From contig CAJUKT010000010.1 of the NCBI GenBank assembly GCA_910587255.1, forward strand, positions 1-49,128: 49,128 nt of DNA. Reading direction: 5' to 3'. This DNA comes from an uncultured Oscillospiraceae bacterium. Lineage in GTDB: Bacteria; Bacillota; Clostridia; Oscillospirales; Oscillospiraceae. The stretch's first letter is position 1. Every line of letters starts with the position of its first letter. Under the pieces are notes generated by a model. It was given only the letters and a program-made list of their open reading frames with translations. It was not told where the DNA came from and searched no databases. The translations under genes were made by a program, and so were the position numbers. Positions 35,798 to 43,798 of the stretch are shown one piece after another.

Positions 35798-36165
35798 CCC
35801 CAATTTTCGGGGGATTTTTTGGGGATTTCACCGGGCCGGGGCGGGCGTGCATACCGAACCAGGTCGGGGCGCACCGCGCCGCACTGCTTGAAATTTTCCC
35901 TCCCCTGCCGGAGGGTCATGCCGCCGTTTTCGTCGCTGGGGTCATCCTCGCCGGGGTCAAACACATCGTTTTCCCAGTAGCACACCGGGCAGATGAAGGC
36001 GACGGCGGCCTTTATGGGAATGCGAAACGTGAGATACCCGCAGCAGGGGCAGGCATAGCGCCCGGCGGGCTCCTCCGGCGCCGGTTCGGGCTCCGGCGCG
36101 GGCGTGGAGACCGGCCCGCACTCCCTCGCCTCGGGGAGGAAAAAGGGCTTGCTCCGCTCAGCCAC
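35794..36165 (-). CDS. CPCC family cysteine-rich protein
   Basis: About 123 residues. The C-terminal part matches the CPCC family (PF14206): YACPCCGYLTF, FICPVCYWENDVFD and SDENGGMTLRQGRENF. Four Cys in two CxxC knuckles suggest a zinc ribbon. The function is unknown. I chose GTG 36165, which overlaps the mmcQ-type stop by 8 bases; the frame stays open further upstream, so the start is uncertain. Confidence 0.68.
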   Translation of the reverse strand: MAERSKPFFLPEARECGPVSTPAPEPEPAPEEPAGRYACPCCGYLTFRIPIKAAVAFICPVCYWENDVFDPGEDDPSDENGGMTLRQGRENFKQCGAVRPDLVRYARPPRPGEIPKKSPENWG

Positions 36166-36541
36166 CGCCCGCCAGCTCCCTCTGCACATACTTGGGCAGC
36201 TTGGACACCACCAGCTCATAGGACATGTCGCACAGCTCGCGCAGCACAAGGTCGGGCAGGTCGCCGTCCAGCAGGGCGGCGATCCACAGCCGCTTATCGC
36301 AGTAGAAGCCGGGGAGGATCTCCGGGTACTGCTCCCGGAACGCCTCGGCCAGCCGGGGGTCGCACTTGAGGTTCACCAGGTCGTGGTCGTTATACCGCTC
36401 GTCCTTCATCCCCTTGGGGGAGCAGACGGCGGCGAACAGCTTGCCCCGCACCATGTAGCGGTGCCAGCCCCACTCCAGCTTGAAATCCTTCTCCGTGCCG
36501 GGCTTTTCCAGCAGATATTCGTCCAGCCATTCATATTTCAT
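36158..36541 (-). CDS. MmcQ/YjbR family protein
   Basis: A 127-residue protein of the MmcQ/YjbR (DUF419) double-wing fold: EKDFKLEWGWHRYMVRGKLFAAV, VNLKCDPRLAEAFREQYPEILPGFYCDKRLWIAALLDG. Some members bind DNA; the role here is unknown. The start at 36541 follows AAGGAGG. It overlaps the next gene by a few bases. Confidence 0.87.
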   Translation of the reverse strand: MKYEWLDEYLLEKPGTEKDFKLEWGWHRYMVRGKLFAAVCSPKGMKDERYNDHDLVNLKCDPRLAEAFREQYPEILPGFYCDKRLWIAALLDGDLPDLVLRELCDMSYELVVSKLPKYVQRELAGGG

Positions 36542-36609
36542 GCCGTTTTCCTCCTTACAATCCGTATTTGCAGCCTTGATCCTCCGGCCCCGCCTGTGGA
36601 TACAGGTTC

Positions 36610-37386
36610 TTAAAATACTTCCCCGTGGGACACCGACCACTCCCGCCCGTCATGCTTGGGGCGGAAGGTCCGGCAGCGGTAGTTGATGCCGGCCCTCCGG
36701 GCCTGGATGTGCTGGAGCCTGCGGGGGATTTGGTAGAGCTTCCCATCCTTGATGAGCCTTGCCCCGGTCTGCTTGAACAGGAAGGGTACCCCCGCCGCCA
36801 CGCACTGGCGGCGCAGGTCCAGAATCCACTCGTACCGGCATATCCGCGCGCCCGGCCCGGATTCGCCCCCCGCCACCACCTGGGTGATGTCCTCCCCCAG
36901 CCAGGGGGTCAGGTCGATGGGGCCCAGCAGCGGCTCGCAGGTGATGGACTTGTGCCGGATGGGGGCGGCCTTCAGGATGGGCAGCCGGAAATCGGCCCGC
37001 TCCTGGTCCTCCGCCGTGGAGCAGACGGCCACGTTGCCATAGCCCTCCCCCCAGTCCGGGGGCAGATGGTCCGCCAGGCGGTGGATGCGCTTGGTGATGA
37101 AAAAGAAATCAAGGTCGGAGCGCACCTTCATCATAGCCCAGGCCCAGGGCCGCCATTCGTCCGCGTCCTCCAGCAGAAAGTCCGACGAAAAGCAGGTCCA
37201 CACCATGTCGCCGGGCGGGATGGTCCAGCTCCCGTCCCGCTTTTGGCGCAGGGGCAGGTCGTAGGACTTGGTGCGGTGCACCTGGGAGGCGTCCAGCCCC
37301 CGGCGGGCGTCCCCCCGGTAGACATAGCAGTTGGCGCAGCCGGGGGAGGTCTTATGGCACCCGTGCCAGGGATTCCAGTTGGCCAT
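36610..37386 (-). CDS. DUF5131 (phage Gp37/Gp68-like) protein
   Basis: A 258-residue protein with the DUF5131 opening NWNPWHGCHKTSPGCANCYVY, which holds a Cys cluster like that of radical SAM-type enzymes (GC-x6-C-x2-C). The middle has FFITKRIHRL and VAGGESGPGARIC. The family occurs in phages and chromosomes; an iron-sulfur or SAM role is suspected but unproven. The start at 37386 is one base after the M28 stop, indicating coupling. Confidence 0.83.
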   Translation of the reverse strand: MANWNPWHGCHKTSPGCANCYVYRGDARRGLDASQVHRTKSYDLPLRQKRDGSWTIPPGDMVWTCFSSDFLLEDADEWRPWAWAMMKVRSDLDFFFITKRIHRLADHLPPDWGEGYGNVAVCSTAEDQERADFRLPILKAAPIRHKSITCEPLLGPIDLTPWLGEDITQVVAGGESGPGARICRYEWILDLRRQCVAAGVPFLFKQTGARLIKDGKLYQIPRRLQHIQARRAGINYRCRTFRPKHDGREWSVSHGEVF

Positions 37387-37387
37387 G

Positions 37388-38320
37388 TCAATCCAGGGCG
37401 GCGATGTACCGCAGGGCCCCGTCCCGCAGCAGGGCAATGTTCGCCTCGTCCAGCACGGTGTCCCGGCTGGTGTGGATGCGGTCCATGTAATAGCCCACGA
37501 TGGGCCTGTGCTTCAGGGCGCATACCCCGGCGCCCTTTTTAAAATTGGCGTTGTCTGAGGGATAGAACCCGAAGCCCCGCACCACCTGCACGTCCCTGCC
37601 GCAGCCGGGAAGGAAGGCGGCCTCGATGCGCTCCAGGGCGGCGGGGTCCTTTTTCAGCTTCCGCCGGGGGAAAAATTGGATGGAGTCCCCGTCGCCCACG
37701 CAGTCGAAATTGACGACGGGTGTGTTTTTCTTCACGCCCTTGTGCCGTTTCGCGAAGGCGGCGGAGCCCAACATACCCTTTTCCTCGTTGTCGAAGAACA
37801 CGAAGCACACCCGGTCCCGGTGCTCGGGGGGCAGGGCCAGGGCGGTCTCCAGCAGGGTGAGCACGCCGCTGGTGTTGTCGTTGGCGGTGTGCTTGTTGGC
37901 CCAGCCGTCGATGAGCCACCACATGAAAAACGCGCAGATGGCTATGCAGGACAGTGGCGCCAGCCACCACGCCGCAGATTTCGGAACGAATGCAAAGATG
38001 AGCCCCTCCGCTGCCGCCACCACGAGAAACAGCGGCAGCACGATGAGCGCCTGGTAGAGTACAAAGAAAAACAGGTTGCGGGGCGTGATGAGATTGGGGA
38101 CGGGCAGCACAGCCTGGGTGTCGTAGTGGGCGGTGAGCAGCACCTGCGCTTTGTCCGGGTCGCCCACGACGACATTCCGGGCGGCAAAGCCCTCCTCCAC
38201 ACAAGGCGCGTATCCCGCCTGTTCCAGCTCCCCGCACAGCCAGGCGCGGAAGGCCGCCTTCTGCTTTTTGGATTTGCGCACCTGCATTTCGTCCAGGATT
38301 TTTCTCGACTGCTCCGTCAT
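37388..38320 (-). CDS. M28 family peptidase with internal membrane segments
   Basis: A 310-residue zinc aminopeptidase-like protein: metal ligands in TAHYDTQAVL, NDNTSGVLTLLE, DNEEKGMLGS and a late HTSRDT. Unusually, about 50 hydrophobic residues (LFFFVLYQALIVLPLFLVV, then CIAICAFFMWWLI) sit between the first His motif and the Asp motif, as two to three membrane helices. No signal peptide is seen. The start at 38320 has TGGAGGGAT upstream and is 2 bases from the ybaK stop. Confidence 0.83.
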   Translation of the reverse strand: MTEQSRKILDEMQVRKSKKQKAAFRAWLCGELEQAGYAPCVEEGFAARNVVVGDPDKAQVLLTAHYDTQAVLPVPNLITPRNLFFFVLYQALIVLPLFLVVAAAEGLIFAFVPKSAAWWLAPLSCIAICAFFMWWLIDGWANKHTANDNTSGVLTLLETALALPPEHRDRVCFVFFDNEEKGMLGSAAFAKRHKGVKKNTPVVNFDCVGDGDSIQFFPRRKLKKDPAALERIEAAFLPGCGRDVQVVRGFGFYPSDNANFKKGAGVCALKHRPIVGYYMDRIHTSRDTVLDEANIALLRDGALRYIAALD

Positions 38321-38322
38321 CT

Positions 38323-38814
38323 CTATCCCTCCACAATTAAATCGGCGGCGGACGCGCCCACCAGGGCGATGAGGCCGGCTGGATTTACCTCCACCTGGAA
38401 GCCCACCTTTCCGGCGGATACGCACATGGTCTCCAGCGCCAGGCAGCTCTCATGGAACACGGTGGGGAAGCGCTTTTTCATCCCCACCGGGGAGCAGCCC
38501 CCGTGGACGTAGCCCGTCAGGGGCAGCAGCTGCTTGGACGGCAGCATGGACACGGATTTTTCCCCCACCGCCCTGGCCGCCTTTTTCAGATCCAGGGTGG
38601 CCTCCACCGGGATATCAAAGACGTAATAGCAGCCCGACGCCCCCTTTGCCACCAGGGTTTTGAATACCGACGCCGGCTCCTGGCCCAGCAGCCGGGCCAC
38701 CGCCGCGCCGTCGGGGGCGGTGTCCCCCACCGGGTAGGCGTGGGGAGTGTAGGGGATCTTTTTCTGGTCTAAAACCCGCATGACGTTGGTTTTTTCCTCT
38801 TTTGGCTTGGCCAT
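38323..38814 (-). CDS. ybaK: Cys-tRNA(Pro) deacylase, YbaK/EbsC family
   Basis: A 163-residue editing-domain protein that hydrolyses Cys mischarged on tRNA-Pro. The features are TNVMRVLDQKKIPYTPHAYP, VFKTLVAKG, the substrate Lys in LDLKKAARAVGEKSVSML and GYVHGGCSPVGMKKRFPTVF, the YbaK hallmark. Start 38814 follows GAGGGGTG. It is tightly packed between the EamA and M28 genes. Confidence 0.92.
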   Translation of the reverse strand: MAKPKEEKTNVMRVLDQKKIPYTPHAYPVGDTAPDGAAVARLLGQEPASVFKTLVAKGASGCYYVFDIPVEATLDLKKAARAVGEKSVSMLPSKQLLPLTGYVHGGCSPVGMKKRFPTVFHESCLALETMCVSAGKVGFQVEVNPAGLIALVGASAADLIVEG

Positions 38815-38825
38815 AAAAGCACCCC

Positions 38826-39242
38826 TCACAAAACCATCGCCAGCGTGCCCAAAGTGATCAGGGCGCCGCCGATGATTGTCTTGGCCTCTATTTTCTCGTG
38901 TAGCACCGCAAAGGCCAGTATCAACGAGATCACGACGCTGAGCTTGTCAATCGGGATGACCTTGCTGGCGGGGCCCTGCTGGAGGGCATAGTAATAGCAC
39001 AGCCAGGAAGCCCCGGTGGCAAGGCCGGACAGGGCCAGGAAAAGCCAGCTCCGCCCGGCGATATGGGAGATACCCCCGGCCTTCCCAGTCAGCAGAACCA
39101 TGCCCCAGGCCATAACCAGCACCACTGCGGTACGAATGGCGGTGGCCAGGGTGGAGTCCACATTCTCAATGCCGATCTTGGCCAAAATAGATGTCAGCGC
39201 CGCAAACACGGCGGAAAGCAAGGCAAAAACAATCCATGTCAT
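38826..39242 (-). CDS. single-domain EamA-type transporter
   Basis: A 138-residue membrane protein with about five helices, corresponding to one EamA half: LLSAVFAALTSILAKIGIENVD, then SWLCYYYALQQGPASKVIPIDKLSVVISLILAFAVLHE, the usual end signature. It would work as a dimer, as small EmrE-like transporters do. The substrate is unknown. Its start codon overlaps the uvrB stop by 4 bases, so expression is tied to uvrB. Confidence 0.87.
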   Translation of the reverse strand: MTWIVFALLSAVFAALTSILAKIGIENVDSTLATAIRTAVVLVMAWGMVLLTGKAGGISHIAGRSWLFLALSGLATGASWLCYYYALQQGPASKVIPIDKLSVVISLILAFAVLHEKIEAKTIIGGALITLGTLAMVL

Positions 39243-41209
39243 AATTTGTCCCCCCGCAGCTTGATGATCTGGTCCCGCAACGCCGCCGCAACCTCGAACT
39301 CCAGCATCTTGGCCGCCTCCTTCATCTCCTTCTCCAGCTTGGCGATGGCCTCCATGCGCTGGAGCTTGGTCATCTGGGACAGGCTCTTGTCGTTGTAGTC
39401 CGGCTTGTCCTCGGCGGACAGGGCCATCAGCTCCCGCACCGCCTTCTTCACCGTCTTGGGCACGATGCCGTGGGCCTGGTTGAAGGCGTGCTGCTTTTCC
39501 CGGCGGCGCTGGGTTTCATCCATGGCCCGGCGCATGGAGGGGGTGATGGTGTCGGCGTACAAAATCACCACGCCGTCGGCGTTGCGCGCCGCCCGGCCGA
39601 TGGTCTGGATCAGCGAGGTCTCCGAGCGCAGGAAGCCCTCCTTGTCCGCGTCCAGGATAGCCACCAGGGATACCTCCGGCAGGTCCAGCCCCTCCCGCAG
39701 GAGGTTGATGCCCACCAGCACGTCGAATTCCCCCAGGCGCAGGTCCCGGACGATCTCCATGCGCTCGATGGTGTCGATGTCATGGTGCATATACCGCACC
39801 CGGATGCCCGCGCCCTTGAGGTAGTCGGTGAGGCTCTCCGCCATCTTCTTGGTGAGGGTGGTCACCAGCACCCGCTCGTCCCGGGCCGTGCGCTGGGTGA
39901 TCTCCCCGATGAGATCGTCGATCTGGCCGTCCACCGGCCGCACATCCACGCGGGGGTCGAGAAGCCCTGTGGGCCGGATGACCTGCTCCACGATCTGGCC
40001 GGACCGGCCCCGCTCGTACTCCCCCGGGGTGGCGGACACGTACACAACCTGGTTGAGCCGCTTTTCAAATTCGTCAAATTTCAAGGGCCGGTTGTCAAAG
40101 GCGCAGGGCAGGCGGAAGCCGTACTCCACCAGGGTGGTTTTCCTCGCCCGGTCGCCGTTGAACATGGCCCGCACCTGGGGGAGGGTGGCGTGGCTCTCGT
40201 CGATGAACAGCACAAAATCCTTGGGGAAATAGTCCAGCAGGGTGTGTGGGGGCGAGCCCACGGGGCGGTTCTCAATGACCCGGGAGTAGTTCTCGATGCC
40301 GGAGCAGTAGCCCAGCTCCTGCATCATCTCAATGTCGTACATGGTGCGCTGCTTGATGCGCTGGGCCTCGATGAGCTTGTTTTCGCTCTCGAAGAAGGCC
40401 ACCCGCTCCTCCATCTCCTTGTAAATGTGCTGGATGGCGGCGTCCATCTTCTCCTTGGGGGTGACGTAGTGGGTGGCGGGCCAGATGGGGATGTTGTTCA
40501 GCCGCCGGATGGGGGCGCCCGTCACCACGTTGATTTCGGAAAGACGGTCGATCTCGTCCCCAAAAAACTCCACCCGGATGGCGGTGTCCCGCCAATAGGC
40601 GGGCCAGATCTCCACCGTGTCCCCCCGCACCCGGAACATGTTGCGCTCAAAGGCGATGTCGTTGCGCTCGTAGCGGATGGCCACCAGCTTTTTCAGCAGG
40701 TCCTCAATTTTGATGACCGTCCCCACCCGCAGGGCCACCATCATCTTGCCGTAGTCCTCCGGCTCGCCCAGGCCGTAGATGCAGGACACGGAGGACACCA
40801 CAATCACGTCCCGCCGCTCCAGCAGGGAGGCGGTGGCGGACAGGCGCAGCCGGTCGATCTCCTCGTTCACCGACGAGTCCTTTTCAATAAAAGTATCGGT
40901 GTGGGGGATATAGGCCTCCGGCTGGTAATAGTCGTAGTAGGACACGAAGTACTCCACTGCGTTGTGGGGGAAAAACTCCCGGAACTCGGCGCACAGTTGG
41001 GCGGCCAAGGTCTTGTTGTGGGCCAGGATCAGGGTGGGCCGCTGGACGGCCTCGATGACCTTGGCCATGGTGTAGGTCTTGCCCGAGCCGGTGACGCCCA
41101 GAAGGGTCTGCTCGTCCAGGCCGTTTTCAATGCCCGACGCCAGTGCGGCGATGGCCTCCGGCTGGTCGCCGCTGGGGGTGTATTCTGATATGACTTCAAA
41201 TTTTGGCAT
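39239..41209 (-). CDS. uvrB: excinuclease ABC subunit B
   Basis: A 656-residue helicase-like protein of nucleotide excision repair: Walker A GVTGSGKTYTMA (39-50), the beta-hairpin YYDYYQPEAYIP, DESHATLPQ, the C-terminal UVR motif near LEKEMKEAAKMLEFEVAAALRDQI. The start at 41209 (MPKFEVISEYTPSGDQPEAI) has GGGAG upstream. The remains of a different uvrB 5' end interrupted by a MITE lie further upstream (41396-41598), along with the likely promoter. It is followed by the EamA gene. Confidence 0.97.
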   Translation of the reverse strand: MPKFEVISEYTPSGDQPEAIAALASGIENGLDEQTLLGVTGSGKTYTMAKVIEAVQRPTLILAHNKTLAAQLCAEFREFFPHNAVEYFVSYYDYYQPEAYIPHTDTFIEKDSSVNEEIDRLRLSATASLLERRDVIVVSSVSCIYGLGEPEDYGKMMVALRVGTVIKIEDLLKKLVAIRYERNDIAFERNMFRVRGDTVEIWPAYWRDTAIRVEFFGDEIDRLSEINVVTGAPIRRLNNIPIWPATHYVTPKEKMDAAIQHIYKEMEERVAFFESENKLIEAQRIKQRTMYDIEMMQELGYCSGIENYSRVIENRPVGSPPHTLLDYFPKDFVLFIDESHATLPQVRAMFNGDRARKTTLVEYGFRLPCAFDNRPLKFDEFEKRLNQVVYVSATPGEYERGRSGQIVEQVIRPTGLLDPRVDVRPVDGQIDDLIGEITQRTARDERVLVTTLTKKMAESLTDYLKGAGIRVRYMHHDIDTIERMEIVRDLRLGEFDVLVGINLLREGLDLPEVSLVAILDADKEGFLRSETSLIQTIGRAARNADGVVILYADTITPSMRRAMDETQRRREKQHAFNQAHGIVPKTVKKAVRELMALSAEDKPDYNDKSLSQMTKLQRMEAIAKLEKEMKEAAKMLEFEVAAALRDQIIKLRGDKL

Positions 41210-41395
41210 ACGCTATCTCCCATGACCATGTATTGTGATGCGGCGGCGACCAGCAGCGGGCCTGCGGCCCGCCGCCGCAAGTGCGGCGCATAAGTGTTTT
41301 GGCGCAAGCCAAAACCTTGGAATGGGCGGGCTCCGCCTGCCCATTTGAGTGAAAGCCCGGGGCCCCCGCAAAAGCGGCGCTTTTGTGGGGAGACG
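41210..41395 (-). other. hairpin-rich spacer between two uvrB starts
   Basis: About 186 bases with several GC hairpins (for example GGTTTTGGC-TTGC-GCCAAAAC, GGGCGGG-type pairs and CGGGCCGCAGGCCCG). No gene. It lies between the present uvrB start and the older interrupted start, so it belongs to the untranslated leader. It may itself be a dispersed repeat. Confidence 0.5.
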
Positions 41396-41598
41396 CGCTG
41401 GGGGTGTATTCGGAAACCAATTTAAGAAGCTGTACCAATAGCCTCAGCACCCAGCTTTGCGGCCCAAATTGCCGCCGGCTGCGTTGAAAAACCTTGAAAT
41501 ACACAAAGTATTCCCGCGATTTTTCGCCTTGCCGCCGGCAATTTTGACTCGCGAATCTGAATACTTCGGCTATTGGTACAGCTTCTAAATTCAGGCAT
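41396..41598 (-). pseudogene. interrupted uvrB 5' remnant
   Basis: On the minus strand a good ribosome site GAGGAGGTG and ATG at 41598 encode MPEF, then the MITE intervenes, and the frame resumes KLVSEYTPS down to 41396 before the similarity stops. Removing the element and one TTA duplicate joins these as MPEFKLVSEYTPS, a proper UvrB beginning. The 16 bases at 41396-41411 recur at 41170-41185 in the working gene. Confidence 0.82.
41426..41585 (+). mobile_element. MITE-like element, copy C
   Basis: A 160-bp copy with perfect 18-bp terminal inverted repeats, flanked by TAA at 41423-41425 and 41586-41588. It sits between codons of an old uvrB 5' end. Confidence 0.9.
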
Positions 41599-41626
41599 AG
41601 GCGCACCTCCTCAGCAGTGTGTTCTT

Positions 41627-41655
41627 ATCATAGAACATAAGTTTTAAGCTGTCAA
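41627..41655 (-). promoter_or_regulatory. uvrB promoter with candidate SOS box
   Basis: On the minus strand TTGACA, a 17-bp spacer and TATGAT. The spacer contains GAACATAAGTTT (plus-strand 41633-41644), one base from the Gram-positive LexA core GAAC-N4-GTTC. The transcript would carry a leader of over 400 bases before the present uvrB start. Confidence 0.65.
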
Positions 41656-41764
41656 CCCTTTTATTTGGCGGGATAGCTGCCGGACACGGGGGTATTTTAA
41701 ACATGTCATTATATCATACGCGGGGTGGGGCGGCAAGGCGTTTTCTCTTGAAACGCGCTTGAAA

Positions 41765-41940
41765 TGGAGGGGTCCGTGGGGCCTTGGGGGCCATAGTCTC
41801 GGTATACCCCTCCAAAACCGGGGACGGAAAGCGGCGGATTTTCGTTGTTTTGCGCCTTGCGTTTTCCAGGTGGGGATGCTATCATTTGTTGCGCTTTAAA
41901 AAAGACGCGGGCCCGTCCATCGTTGCGGGCCCGCTTTTTT
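41765..41940 (+). promoter_or_regulatory. structured leader with terminator before antiporter
   Basis: A 9-bp perfect stem TGGAGGGGT / ACCCCTCCA (41765-41773, 41806-41814) encloses a GGCC-rich hairpin; about 90 bases later a GCGGGCCCG / CGGGCCCGC stem (41907-41934) with six T forms an intrinsic terminator. No plus-strand gene precedes it, so the terminator most likely acts within the leader of the antiporter gene. A ligand-responsive element is possible. Confidence 0.5.
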
Positions 41941-41961
41941 GAGAAAAATGAGGTGTCTCTA

Positions 41962-43251
41962 ATGGAAGTCCTGATTCAACTGTCCTTTTCCCTGGTGGGC
42001 GGGCTGCTGATGTCCCGGGTGGCCAAGCTGCTCAACCTTCCCGCCGTCACCGCCTACCTGGTGACCGGGCTGCTGCTGGGCCCCTACTGCCTGGGGGCGC
42101 TGCATCTCACCTCCCTGGGCTTTACCAGCTCCGAGGCGGTGGCCCACCTGGATATCATCTCCCAGGTGGCCCTGGGCTTCATCGCCTTCACCATCGGCAA
42201 CGAGTTCCGGCTGGAGCAGCTCAAGCACATGGGCAGGCAGGCCATCACCGTGGGTATCCTCCAGGCGGTGGCCACCACTGCCCTGGTGGACGCGGCCCTG
42301 GTGGCGCTGCACTTCATCAACCCCGAGCTCATCTCCATCTCCTCCGCCATCACGCTGGGCGCCATCGCCGCCGCCACCGCCCCCGCCGCCACGCTGATGG
42401 TGGTGCGGCAGTACAAGGCGGACGGCCCGCTCACCCGGCTGCTGCTGCTGGTGGTGGCCATCGACGACGCGGTGGGCCTGGTGCTGTTCTCCGCCTCCTT
42501 CGGGGTGGCTGCGGCGCTGGAGAGCGGCTCCATCAGCCTGATCACCGTGCTGGTGGAGCCGGTGATCGAAATTCTCCTGTCCCTGGCCCTGGGGGCGGCG
42601 GCGGGCTGGGTGCTGTTCTGTGTGGAGAAGTTCTTCCACTCCCGCAGCAAGCGCCTTTCCATCTCCATCGGCTTTGTGCTGCTCACCGTGGGGCTGTCCA
42701 TGGTGAAATTTGAGTGGGGCGGCATCCATTTCGGCTTCAGCCTGCTGCTGGTGTGCATGATGACCGGCACCATTTTCTGCAATATCTGCGACTTCTCCGA
42801 GGAGCTGATGGGCCGGGTGGACGGCTGGACCGCCCCGCTGTTTGTGCTGTTCTTTGTGCTGAGCGGCGCGGAGCTGAATCTGAAAATTTTGTCTAATCCC
42901 ATGGTGCTGCTCATCGGGCTGGTGTATATCGTCTTCCGCTCCCTGGGCAAGTATCTGGGCGCCTACGGCAGCTGCGCCCTCACCAAATGCAGCGACAGCA
43001 TTAAAAAGCACCTGGGCATCACCCTGCTGCCCCAGGCGGGGGTGGCGCTGGGCATGGCCCTCACCGCCCAGCAGCTGGCCGACGGCGAGGTGGTGCGCAG
43101 CGTGGTCCTGTTTTCCGTGCTGGTGTACGAGCTGGTGGGCCCGGCGCTGACCAAGCGCTCCCTGGTGGCCGCCGGCGAGATCCACGAGGCGGGCCGGACC
43201 AGCGCCCGGAAGAAGAACGCCCCCAAGGCCCCGGTGCAGCTGGACAAGTAG
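41962..43251 (+). CDS. cation:proton antiporter (CPA2 type)
   Basis: A 429-residue membrane protein with about 12 helices. The family signals are the N-terminal GLLLGPYCLG, a helix with AFTIGNEFRL, and the AIDDAVGLVLF motif with the paired acidic residues of the CPA fold. It exchanges Na+ or K+ for protons; the ion is not readable. There is no cytosolic RCK/TrkA domain. Start 41962 follows GAGGTG; the open frame upstream crosses the terminator and is rejected. Confidence 0.88.
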   Translation: MEVLIQLSFSLVGGLLMSRVAKLLNLPAVTAYLVTGLLLGPYCLGALHLTSLGFTSSEAVAHLDIISQVALGFIAFTIGNEFRLEQLKHMGRQAITVGILQAVATTALVDAALVALHFINPELISISSAITLGAIAAATAPAATLMVVRQYKADGPLTRLLLLVVAIDDAVGLVLFSASFGVAAALESGSISLITVLVEPVIEILLSLALGAAAGWVLFCVEKFFHSRSKRLSISIGFVLLTVGLSMVKFEWGGIHFGFSLLLVCMMTGTIFCNICDFSEELMGRVDGWTAPLFVLFFVLSGAELNLKILSNPMVLLIGLVYIVFRSLGKYLGAYGSCALTKCSDSIKKHLGITLLPQAGVALGMALTAQQLADGEVVRSVVLFSVLVYELVGPALTKRSLVAAGEIHEAGRTSARKKNAPKAPVQLDK

Positions 43252-43323
43252 GCGGCCGCGCGGCCTTCCCCCGGCGGGGTTTTCTCCCGGCTTTTCGGGC
43301 ATACTAGCGCTGAGGTGATGACA

Positions 43324-43752
43324 ATGCTCAGCGAAAACCAACTGCTCAACCACATCTACCAGACCGCCGAGATGGGACAGGAGGGCATCCGCTCGGTGCT
43401 GAAATACGCCGGGGAGCCCAAGCTGGTATCCGCCCTGAACAGCCAGCTCACCGAGTATGAGAAGCTGCAAAACGCCGCCGGGTCCCTGCTCCACGCCCGG
43501 GGGGAACCCCCCAAGGGGCTGGGCCCGGTGACCAAGGCCTCCTCCGAGGTGATGAGCACGGTGAAAGCCATGACCGACCGCTCCCCCGCCAACATCGCGG
43601 AAATGATGATCCAGGGCTCCACCATGGGGGTGACCAAGAGCCTGCGCACCATCCGGGAGTGCGATTTGCGGGACGAGGGCATCCGCCGCCTGGCGGACAG
43701 GCTGCTCAAGACCGAGCAGTCCAACATTGAGGAAATGAAGCGCTTCCTCTAA
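43324..43752 (+). CDS. small helical protein, unknown
   Basis: A 142-residue all-helical, soluble protein (MLSENQLLNHIYQTAEMGQEGIRSVL..., ending RLLKTEQSNIEEMKRFL). The pattern of four amphipathic helices resembles ferritin-like or DUF2383-type bundles, but metal ligands are not evident, so this is a weak guess. The start at 43324 has GAGGTG six bases upstream. It follows the antiporter by 72 bases. Confidence 0.68.
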   Translation: MLSENQLLNHIYQTAEMGQEGIRSVLKYAGEPKLVSALNSQLTEYEKLQNAAGSLLHARGEPPKGLGPVTKASSEVMSTVKAMTDRSPANIAEMMIQGSTMGVTKSLRTIRECDLRDEGIRRLADRLLKTEQSNIEEMKRFL

Positions 43753-43758
43753 AAAAAG

Positions 43759-43787
43759 GAAGGACCCGCGCCGGGCGCGGGCCCTTC
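43759..43787. terminator. terminator between convergent genes
   Basis: A 13-bp stem GAAGGACCCGCGC / GCGCGGGCCCTTC with one mismatch, between the helical protein gene (+) and cdd (-). Confidence 0.75.
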
Positions 43788-43798
43788 TGTTTCCATGC

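Noticed and set aside
41845..41961. N-terminal extension of the antiporter
   Set aside because: It would be translated through the leader terminator and has no ribosome site; ATG 41962 has GAGGTG at the right distance.
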